NCBI GenBank assembly: GCA_014526335.1
Contig: JACTAT010000262.1
Span: 741,194-805,193, forward strand
DNA length: 64,000 bases
Source of the DNA: Chrysaora quinquecirrha
Lineage: Eukaryota > Cnidaria > Scyphozoa > Semaeostomeae > Pelagiidae
Direction of reading: 5' to 3'
This document shows positions 23,423 to 35,400 of the stretch, piece by piece. Within the stretch, counting starts at the first letter, position 1, and each line of letters opens with the position of its first letter. The notes beneath the pieces are model-generated. The model was given only the letters and a program-made list of their open reading frames with translations, did not search any database and was not told where the DNA came from. The position numbers and the translations under genes were made by a program.

Positions 23423-26400
23423 TGGTAAGGCAGTTTTGATATTTAATTTTGTCTTTAAGCATTACAGACATCTCTCTTTATCGTTACTATTAGCTAGTCT
23501 TCTGTGCTTTCAAATTTTAAAGACGGGATATGATCTATAATGACTGCATTCTATCTTGAGAGGATAACTCCAAGGAAAAGAAAGGGTGATAGCTTATATG
23601 AGCTATACCATCTATACATGTGCTGTGCCCACTGCCCATCATATGAGGGGTGATGATCAGGGCAGAATTTTAACAATATCAAGTATAATCTAAGACACCA
23701 TCTATAAAGATGTACCCCAAAACCAGGGCGCAAATGTTTTATCACAATAACATAAATTGCAACAATTTTTGTAGGTGATGGATACTTTCTATCTATCTAT
23801 CTAATTGTACTGTACATTAACCTAAAAATAGGTATTACGTACAATGGTTTGTATGTTAGTATATAAATTAATTAAGTTAAAGAAAATTAAAATAAGACAA
23901 GAAATCAATAAGAATAAATAAGTATTTTGGCTGCGTGACCCCATGAAGAGCTTAATGGGGTTAGTATTTGGCTACTGTAAGGTTACTATAGTTTGGTCGC
24001 CAGTCTTGGCCGGCAGTGATAGGATACATGAGAAAGGGTGCAAGAAGCAATTAAGCAATTGCCCCCTCGCAAGTGTGCATTCCATGTAGCCTACGCCCAA
24101 GATCTCCGGCATGGAGTTCAAAATTTTTTTGCCCTACTGACGTGGATCTTTCAAAAAAAACAATAGCCTAGACTATCATTTCAATTATAAAACAATAGAT
24201 CTATTGTTTCGTTTGGCATGAAGTCGGATGGTTGGCGTATTCTCCGCGTGGCAGTAACACAGAATGCATGCTGGCCCCCTTGCCATCACCAGAATGGTGA
24301 AATTATTTGATTTTCCTATTGTTTCACTCTTTTTTTGTTGCTTCTGCCCCCGCAGTCTGGTGCCCCAATGCCTTGCTTCTGGCACCTCTGCACACACGAA
24401 TCAATAACCTTCACAAGTTTTCACAAAACATGTCCCATAACCAGGGCAAAGAATCAGCAACAAAGACCCATTAAACATGGGACAGCACATATGTACCATT
24501 GCTCCTTTAGAAGCTTCCCCTTCAAGTTAAGTAACAAGACTTTGAAAATCTAAAATGTGGCTTGAGGGATAAAACAATACTAGCACAGGGCTTTTGACCC
24601 CAGAAAGAAAGAGAATAATTAATATTATTTTCTGTTATTTTATCAAAATTTTTATAGAATTATTTTCTGGAATTTTCTATTATTTTTTCATTGAAAATGA
24701 TTAAAATTTTTTCTGTACTGATATCCATATTTAATGAGATTGTGACTAGTAACTTTTCTCTTGCACAATCAGTCTCTGTATGATTCTATCATCCTATTCT
24801 TATGCTATCAAACTGAACCTGCTTTTGCAAGTATCTTATCATATTTTTTCTTTTCTACAGCCCTTCTGTTTATCATCTCAGTGGTCACAGCCCAGTTGAC
24901 GTCAGCAAGTACATCACTATTGGAAAATTCTACAAGTTTATCAAACAGTTTGGGGGCCAGCTCCATAAATTCTAGCACAAACATTTTTAGCTCACAGAGT
25001 GTCTCTCAAATAAAAATTGAATTGTTTTCAGAACAAGTTAGTAGTAGCAGCTCATTTAGTTCCCAAAGTGCTACTAGGACAAATAATTCACAGCTCCTAG
25101 TAGAAAGCAGTAATGTACATTCTGCTTCAAGTGAAAATTTAAAGAGGACAGTATCAACTAATTCCTTGGTGGCATCTGCTAGTAGACTAGAAATGACTGC
25201 AAATATTAATGCATCTTCAACTTTGCAGACTTTAATTCAAAGCAGTTTTTATCACACTTTAGTTATCTCACCAAGTCACTTTGGCTCTTCAGTAAATACT
25301 TTTGAAACAACTGCACTGTCTTCAAGCACTGCAGGTAAGAAGTCACTGCAGCAAAGCACATTTAGAACGTTAAGTCCTGAAGTGATTCAATCTTCAAAAT
25401 CAACCACAGAGGAACAATTACTTTCATCTGCAATCACTAATGAAATTAACAGGCAGCAGTTTGTCTATAGCTCAGTTTACTCTTGCTGGGTTACTTACTA
25501 TGTAGATGCTTCAGCTGTGTACCCAAATCAGTCGCTGGCTCTGCAGACTGAAATCTCAAGCACACTGAGTAAATCACGTCTTCAAACTTATGAAATCAAG
25601 GTGTCAACATCCAAAATTGAGTCACTGTCTCCCACACCACAAACTACTGTATCCCAAAGCTCAGTAGTAGTTAGCTCTGATGCACAAACATCGAAAACAG
25701 CAAGTGTCATTGCAACATCAGCACTATCAGCCACTTCCTTTTTGGAAGCATCATCAACACTCGTTTCTGCACCAAGGAAAACTACTGAATTGTCTAGAGA
25801 AAACATTGTTCTTTCGACTAGTGCACCTTCTCCTGAATATTCGACCTCAAGCCTGCTCCCCACAACAACAGAAATTCTTCAGTCTTCTTTAGCGTTGTCA
25901 AGTGTAAAAGAAGCCTATAGCTCAGTACCATCAAGGATAGCGCTGTCATCTGTGGCAAATATAGCACCTTCGAAGTCATCTATCTTGCGACCAAGTGCTT
26001 CAGAGTACACAAGCGGTATTTTGTCAAGGTATCCAAGCAGTGAGAATATCTCTGTTGCTTTCATTTCAAATAGAACCAGCTTGCAGGATGTCAGACCCTT
26101 GAAGACAACAAGCGCTGTGAGTTACACCAAACTTGCCACAGTTGAAACGTCTGGAGTGCATTCAGTAATTAATACCATTACAGCTAATGAAACACTATCT
26201 CAGTCACTTTATGGCTTTTCACAGTCAACCATGCAATTGTCTGCAGAGGTATCTTCTACACTTGGTCTTACAACGGAAAAATCTACTAGTATTATTGGCG
26301 TAACAGGGTATCCTACTCCTTCAATTGTATCAACAACAACAGTTGGCATTATTGACTACAGCAAACAAACATCCAGCATTTCAAGCTCTCCTGCAACAAA

Positions 26401-29400
26401 AATCCCTGATGTGTCTTCTGCTTCACCATCAATAAATCTTCAAAGAAATGCTAGTTCAAGTTTTGAATCTTCTCGGGTATCAGAACAAGGAATAATTTCT
26501 ACTGGCAATCCAGGGAGTGCGAGTTCTATTTTGCCAACTTCTTCATTGCCAAGTCAAAGCTCATTGTTTTCTACTGCAAGTCAATCATTGTACAAACTTT
26601 CAAATACAAGTAGATCTATTGAACCAAGTAAAGTATCAGCTGATATTTCTGCTGTTAGATCCACTACAAAGATAAGCCCTGAACCGTCGCATCCAATATC
26701 TCCGTCCTCTATACAAACAGTCGAGGGAAATTCAACTAATATACAGATATTAGCGCCAAGCTTATCAGCGACTTCCAGTGAACACATTTCAACATTGATG
26801 AGATTATCTAAAAGCACAGGACACAGAATGCAAGCGACCGTAGAGCCTACTTTGCAGAGTTATTCAGCAAAGTCATCGAAAGCATCAAAGTTTATAGACA
26901 TTTATAATACTTTGCTGTCTGCTACCTCTAGTTCGACTCAACAGACAGCTTCCACTGTCTTGATGTCTCAAGAAAGATCTCAAATATTGATGAATGCTTC
27001 AGTGGTAACATCTTACAGCATGTTCTCAGCTGCAACATCAGAGTCAATGTATAAAGCTTCAAATAACACGTCCAGTGTATTTGAAATGCTTCCCATGTCT
27101 GCCACGATTCAAAATGCTTCTACTGTTTCAATACCTGCAAGACGCTCTCTTATAACAACGAATGCTTCTAGATTAGCTTCTGATACAGTGCATAGAGCTT
27201 TGAATAGCACAACTGTAGTAGTTTCAACGATTTCAAGATCTGCCGTCCTCCAAAATGTCTCTACGGTGGTAAGCTCAGCAACTATACCTTCAGTAAAGAC
27301 ACTGTCTTCGCCGGAACCAACTCTGGGTAGCACACAGTCAAAATCTGCCAGCACCTCAAGTGCTTTGTTTAATGCAACAGCAAGCATGATATATGTTCCA
27401 CAAAGAACCTCAACGACTTCTATTAATCAAAGCATTTCTCCTGTCGAGCAGAAGATAACCATGCTGTCTTCTTCAGCAATTGTTCAATCATCTTTGGAAA
27501 CATCATCTAATGCAACGTTAGCTCCAACACCAAGCTCCATGTATGATACACAGAGAGGGACAAACACTGTTTTGCGATCATTGCCCTCGTCTGTTACTCT
27601 GCAAACAGCAGTTGCTGTTGAAAAATCAGCTGCTACGTCAGCAGCTGCTACGTCATCCGCTGCTACGTCATTTGCTGCTACGTCATTTGCTGCTATATCA
27701 TCAGCTTCTACGTCGACAGCTGCTACATCGTCAGCTGCTACGCCATCAGCTGCTTCATCATCAGCTGCTACGTCATCAGATGTTCTTCCATCAGTCCAGG
27801 TGTATCCTTCTGTCAAAATATCTGTTCATTTGCAATTAGCTGAAACGCCAAAGCTTGGTGTATGTTGCTGCAGCTGAATCACAAAGCACATCACAGTCGT
27901 CTGCTTCTGCTTCAACAGATTCTTTACAAAATGCAACAAACACTGCTGCTCGTACGGTCAACGTTTATGGGTCAACAATGCTTGCAAAGGAGGCAGTATC
28001 ATCAATGCATTCGTCAAGTTCTCAAGCAGCTTCAAACACTGGGTCAAATAATCAAATGCCGCAATCATCTACTAATATACAGGCATCTCCTGTCATTAAC
28101 AAAAGAAAAGACGTGCTATCAATGCAGATAACGCTAACGCTACAGCATCAGTAACCCAGCACCATAACGTATATACAGTTGCTAGTCAGCCAGGGTCTAC
28201 AGCTTTCATTGCTCAGCGAAATATTATCTCAGAGTCTATTAATTCAATGGTGGGAAATGCTTTCGTTTTACAAACCCAAACAACATCTGTAACACAGCAG
28301 AGTGGCTTGTCTTCTTCTGTGAATGCAACAAAAGACATAAACTTCCAACCATTTTTCACTTCATCAACAACTGGACAAAGTGCGAGTGTGATTACTCTAA
28401 ATGAATCACTAGCAAATTCAGCATCACATACCGTAAGACCCAACTGAAACATCAATTTTGTATTTGAGCACATCGAAAACTGCTGTCCGGTATAAACTTG
28501 TTGACTCATCAGTTCTGCTTTCAGACACATCAAGTGTCCATACTGAAAGTAGCAAGCAAACAACTCCTATGCCTACCAATAATCTGGTTTTGTCTACCAC
28601 ATCATCTGAAATTACACCTGGCCTAACTACGATGTCAAATCCACCTACGTCTGGTAATCTATCTGTAAAAGCAGACCAGAATAAGTCTGTTAATTTACAA
28701 AGTACACTAACTGTATCTATCAGTAACTTGAATATCTATAGCTCAAGAAGTCAAAATACAACCTCAAAAATTTTTCAGAATACTACTCAAGTCGAAACGT
28801 CAACTTATTCCTACGTGTCTGCAGATAAATCAGCGTTGTACAATCAACAGAACTTACTAACAAGTGCACTGAATGCAACTCAAGCATTTTCAAGCTTTGA
28901 AAAGTTGATTACTTCACAACGATACCAGTTACAACTGGACAGCGTGAATGGTAGGGCCATTTCTACATCTACAACTTCCACTATGGTTGCTTCCACATCT
29001 GTAGAGCAGCTTATCCAATATTCAACATCTGATCCAAGCATGATAGCAATAAAAGCCACTGCAAGAGTTGCTGTATCTATGTCATCTGTTTTGGAAAGGA
29101 ATTGTAAGAATACAAAGTTCCCAAGCAATGAGCTCAGCATCTATAAGCAAGGATATGGCAAACACTTCGCAAACATCGTATTCACCAGTGTCATCTGAGG
29201 GAATATTAATATCACCTTCACAAACTCAGAAAGTGCATTCAGTTCAGTCTACAACACAAACAACTAGGAATTCTTTCACTGCTACTTCAAAGATCGTTCA
29301 GGACAAATCACAGTTATTTTCTACTAGTTCTCATGTATCACCAACATCTACTACATTTAAGTCAAAATGCAAGTCTGATGGATGCTGCCGTTTCAACTAA

Positions 29401-32400
29401 GACATTGCCAACAAAATCTGAAAGCCTCTATGTTGCCTTATCATCGAAAATAAACCTACGGTCATCTCTATCAACGCAAGGTAGTCTGTCCACAACAGTA
29501 CTGGCTACTCAAGTGATGCCAACTGTATCTTACAAAATTTTCTCGAGTTCTGTAGATGCTGTTGCTTCAATTGTAACTCAGAATCAATCTGCTTATGTCA
29601 CCTCTACTGCAAGAGATGCAGTTTCACACACGGTAAGAGGCTTAGGAAATACATCTGCTGTTCATGCCACTGATATGCCTGTTCTTTCATCTGAAACAAC
29701 TATAAGGACCAGTGAATCTGCAACAATATCTTATCGGGACCAAACTATAACAGCAGCACTAAATGCTTCAGCATCTCTTCGTAGTGCTATTAGTTCATCG
29801 GGGAGGATCACTGAGTCTGAGTCAAGTGTAGCAAAGGAAAGCAGCAGCCAGATACTTCGAACTGTACAGAGTAACAGTACATACAGTGCTGTAATTGATT
29901 TCAAGTCAGTTGCATCGTCAACCACGTCTACTTATGTACCACGCCAAAACCAAACAAGTATACCAGAGTTGTCTAAAGGAATAACTTCTAGTCTTCAGAC
30001 AGAATTACTACATTCCAGTATATCTGTTTCTGGTCTCTCTGTGAAAGCTGCAGAATCTTCGTATCTCCAGTCAATGCCTTTGAGTTTAGCATCAGTATTT
30101 ACATCAGCCTCAAGCTATGTGTCAAGGCAGTCGGCTTACGCATCACAGCGTCTCTCAGCAGATCATCTAGTGTCCACTGATTTGGGCACAATGTCATCAA
30201 AGATCTTCAGCAGCTCAGTATATGTGACAAAGAGTGTCCCAGGGCTTATGTCTGTAGCATCATCTAGCATTGACATACAATCAACTCAAACCATACAGTC
30301 TGTATTGACAAAGCTGTCAACTAGTCCAAGTTCTATGGCAAGTGAGATAACATCCTCGTCACAAGTTGTACCACAATCAACTTCAGATAGCAGCAGTCAA
30401 ATTCCATTGTCAGCTTCTATAACAACATCTTCTGGACTAAGTTATAATTCAGAAACTGCTGCAACTATTTCACAACGATCGAAAGCCATGGCATCTTCAA
30501 CAAAAGCAGCCTTTTCAATCTATACCACGCATCAGCAAATAATGTCCAAGACAAGCACGTCGATTTTAGAGTCTGCAACGAGCACACAAACGTATGCCAG
30601 AATGTCTGCTTCTCAACTAAGATCTATTACCCCTTCAGCACCTTTATTGAAAACTACGAGAATATTAACATCATCATGGGGACAGTGCATTAGATATTAC
30701 ACTCCAAGAGTAGCTTCTTTACCTATAGACGTTACAAGGGCCTCAGCTACATTCCCTTCAAATACGTTTCATTTAACTGTGTCACCGTCTGAAATATTTC
30801 ATTCAAGGAGTTCACGGACTGAGTCCTCTGTGACGAAACATCAGCAGACAACATCAGCAACTGTTGTTCAGCTATCTTCAGCTGCTTATAACCGTAGCTC
30901 GAGTATTATTGCCTCTGTGTCCTCACCGATGATCAGAAACACTTCAGTGGAAGTTGTGTTGTCAACAACAAGTTCCCTTGCTGCATCTGCTTTGCCAAGT
31001 TCTGTATTCCACACAGTGAATGTAAGCAAGCTGGAAACATCAAAAGCATCAGTTTATTTATCTTCATCGTCGAGTGTAGCAGACATAGCTACTGTTACTA
31101 CTATCATAATGCCAACTGTGTCGTATCAAAGTGTGGACAGGAACTCGACTTACTTTTTGCAAAGAAATCGCTCTGAAATCATTGGATCTACTCGGGCAAT
31201 CATAAGTGTCTCTGAGTATTTATCAACGTCAGTCCCACCAACAAGTTCTACCTCTGGTTTGGAAAGTCTTAGCAGACTACCAAGCAATGAATCTATTTCT
31301 GCATCCTCAATAATATCGATTCAACCTAGTCAGCTTTCTTCTGCATTAGCTGTCGGTTCGACGGATACTCTATCAAAGAATGCTTCTACAATGTATATAC
31401 CATCGTATTTCTCGAAGTCTTTGGCAACCTCAAGACCTGCAGAAATTATGACACCGTCTGTAATGTCTAGAACTTCTGCAGATTCGTCCAGTGCACTAGA
31501 AACATCTGGTATTCAACGGTCAACTGGAGTATTAAGCCAGTCTTTTGTCACTGCTTCAACTCAGGTTGGTTTTTCTCCACCAAGACAACCGTGGCTTTAC
31601 CATCATTGGCTTCTCTGGCCAGTGTTTCAAGCTTCACTTTGAGTACTGAAACATCAGGATCTCCAAGCCAAGGGCGTCCCTCTCAAACAACGATACTGGT
31701 AGCATCTTCTCAAGCAGCAAGCAGCCTGCCTTCTACAACAACAAGCAGGTTGCTCTCTCCAGATGCGTCGAGCCAAATGCCTTCTCAAGCAACAAGTCAG
31801 TTTTCATCTCAAACAACAAGCAAGTTGCCATCTTCAGCAGCGAGCCAATTAGCCTCTCAAACAACGAGTCGACTAACGTCTCAAGCAACTAGCGAACTAC
31901 CTTCATCTGCTTCAAGTCTTAGGCCTATTTCTTCTTCAACAGCAAAAGCTACCAGTCTGCCTGTATCCGCCACAGCAAGCTCAGTACTACCAAGCACTTC
32001 ACTATTGCAAACGACAACAAAGACATCAAAACATCATTGCAGACGAGCACAATCGCATCTTCCTCCGTGTCATCATCGGTGGCTGCACGGGACTCTCGCA
32101 CAAGTACACTAAAAACAACCGTGATTTCCAGTAGCAGTATTTCCTCTAGCTTATCCTCGATTTACGTGCGTAATTCAACAACTGTTCCTACTATACCGCC
32201 CGTCATAACAGAATTAATGGAGCTGAACTTCAACGTGCCTTTATCCGTCGATATCAGCACACCGTTCTTTCTTCAACAACTGGAAACTAATTTAGCCAAC
32301 ACGTATAATGCTTTGAAAGTGAAAAGAAGAAGACGAGAAGTGACAAGAGGAAGCACAACTGTTGGGGTAAGCTTGTATATCTATTTTATCTTGAAATTAT

Positions 32401-35400
32401 ATATCTAGCTCCATTAGTCCCAATGAAGCCTCCGTATGATCTTAAACATATAGCAAGATAAGAATGTCGTTTTCCAGGTGGTTTTTTTAATCAGTGTTTC
32501 GATCAATGTTTAAAAACTCTGTCTCTTTTGTAATAGAAAATCAGACCAAATTAATTCAGAAACGAGTAAGCTGGACCTCTTTTAGATACTAAAAAGTCCC
32601 CGATTTTTCCGACAGCTCCATCCGTGCCTGTTGCTTTTTCTGTAGAGGTTTATTTTACGAGAGCAGCAATCAAATTTTACCCCAAAATGTCTATGTAAAC
32701 GGTATGACTTTGTCTTGTCGGTATGGCTTAAAACTGTCGTTAGCTTTCTTTTTATGCAGTCCAGGTTTGAATCCTCACACTTAAGCCCCTTTTGGAATAA
32801 TCTCTTTACGCTTGCCATTCAGATATGACAATGCGTAGATGCATGTAGATATGCAAACGTTTCACGTTTTTTTATGAGGATTATTGAGAATGAATTGCGG
32901 CTTGTGTTCCTCTTTTTTCAACGAAATATAGCGGAAATGTCCTTATACTGTTCCTTATCGTGATATATTTTTAACATATAATCTTTTAAAACTTGCTTCT
33001 ATTTCTAACTTAAAATAGAAACGGAGTCTTTTAAGGAAGTACGATGGGAAATACAGTATTTTGTTTTTCGGTTTATTAAGTCGTACAAACCGTCTTGTCC
33101 TCGAAAAATTTATTCTTGGTTTTTCATTTGAGCCTCGATACATAGTTCCCTAAAGTATTATGTGAATTTTCAGCCTCAAGTTCCTTATAAAAGTGTTTCT
33201 TATGAAAAAGCATGTACCTTCGTTTTGACGACCTGATTCGTTACTATGAATTTAATGATTCGCATATATTTTCATCTGCTCTTCTAGGTAACATCATTGA
33301 AACGAACAACCGGTCAGGCTGTGGAATCTCTTTTTTACGTCAAAGAGAATTCAGTGCAAGTGCCAGCGCAACAGGCAGCATCGGTATATAACCAATTGAC
33401 AACAACAGCCCTTAGTAACAGACTTGGAGAAAACGTAAGTTTTTGTAATTTCGAGTAGAGACGTATTACGCAATATTCTGAGTTTTCTGCGGTTTTGTTG
33501 ACTTGCAACAACGTTCTTCTAACACTTCTTTGAAACATCACCAAGGTACATGGTAAATGCATTAACCTTAGGCCGCATGAATCTGATCTACGTACATATT
33601 AATGCATTATTTGAAATTGCTTGTCAAGCAAATTGTGTTGCCGTTTGGCAACGTAGCAAAACAATGCTCGCCAAGAATTTTTGCTTGCGCGAAACAAAAA
33701 ATGTTGTTCAACTTTCCTGAAAACATCGCGCAACGAATTCTCCTTCTGAATGCCAGTTCAATGATTAATACTCCGGCAATATTCCGGGACGTGGCTAAGC
33801 ATTTAATAGCTTGATGAGGAAATTTGAAATGTTTGACAATTGATGTTTGATCGTTGGGCCAGGACCTTACCTTATTTCATTTTTCTTCATCAGATAACAG
33901 TAACATCATCAGTGGTTGTCTACCAAGGAACCAGCTCAGTATTAACATTGACAAGAGCACCTACTACCAGCCTGAGTCCCTCTACAGCCGCGACACCCAC
34001 GTCCACTGCTGTGCCAACGACACCTACAGTTCTTCCGCCAACCAACTCCCAGCTTCTTGGAATGGTCTTGCAAGACGAAGCCACCAGCAATAATATATCT
34101 GTAGGAAACAACAGAGCCTTGTTTGAGACCAGAATGGCTAATTACTACCGAACGAATAAAAAGATAACGGGAACAGTAATATTCAAGGTACGATTGAAGA
34201 ATAACGTATTTTAATATTTTTTTTGCGTGAAGATGTCGAGTCTTTCGTTCTTAAATCGTAAAACTCATTTTGAATGCAAAGTTTCACTGCCCTAAGCACA
34301 TGTAATATTGATTTTAGGAGCGTTCAAAGTTCCCGATCCTATAAAGGCTACAACTGTGAAAAGTGACTAGAGAAAAACTTTTCATCCCGACTGGTCTAAA
34401 TCCCTATTAAATCGTAAGCTTTAGCAACCTGTTAGCCATAATATCTTCCTTTTTATTTTTAGATTTTTTTCCTGAAACATGAGTCAAAGAACCTAGTTTA
34501 CTTGGAGTTCTATGTAACTGTAAACAACATTCGACAAAGCTCATCTGAAGTCGCGCTGTTCTATCAAGTCAATACTACTACAGGAGCACTTAGTGCACTT
34601 CTAAAAATGACGGTATGTTTCCCCATTATATTTTTATCTGTATTATATTTCATGCCCATATGTCTTGAATGTTTAAGTTGACTACTTCTGTGAATCAGTT
34701 TAAAGATCATTGCTATGTATCCCTAATAAAACGTCTTCTATCTCTTATCTCTCTTACTTCTTAAACCCAGTTTGTAGACATTTTAGAAATAAAGAGGCTT
34801 CCCAAAAATATAGCCACTGTTTCTTCCTTTGTTTTTATTAAGGATTTCTGAAGGGAACTCTGGGAAAATTGTTCTTATTTACTTCAGCTAAACACAAGCA
34901 CATTGGGTTCGTTGAATTCCAGTTTCTAAGGAAGATATTCCTAGAATTTCCTTCGAATATCCTCTATGAAAACAGAGAACTGACAAAAACGGCTGTGCGG
35001 AAGTCTCTACCGTAAATTCTCAAATAGCCCCCCTCAAATAAGCCCTCCCCTCGAATTAGCCCCCACCGTAGAGCGAGAACTTGTTAATAACCCCACTCGA
35101 ATAAGCCCTCCCCCTAACCCTGACATGTTGATGTTAGCCTTTTGAGTCCATATTGATACTTTATCGAGTTATGATAGAATAATGCATTCTCTAAATCGAT
35201 GATAAATCTTGCTTTCGTGAATAATTTTATAGGCCCACTCCTCGTTTAAGCCTCCACCTCGAATAAGCCCCCCTCCAAAATAATGAAAAATAATTAAGCC
35301 CCCAGAGGGCTAATTCAAGGATTTACGGTATTGTATGTTGCTATGTATGAGCTTCTGCACAGTAAAATGGAATGACATACGGGGTAACGAGAGGCAACGC

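Noticed and set aside
24761..24860. Start of the KIAA1549-like protein at ATG 24761
   Set aside because: The stretch is intron with a pyrimidine tract ending in an acceptor; exon 1 at 23413 gives a proper signal peptide.
25588..27816. Minus-strand acidic frames opposite the mucin exon
   Set aside because: Shadows produced by Ser/Thr codon bias on the coding strand.
24861..32366. Programmed ribosomal frameshifting in the mucin exon
   Set aside because: Seven sites in mixed directions, no common slippery sequence, and the same problem in the Zic exon make sequence error more likely.
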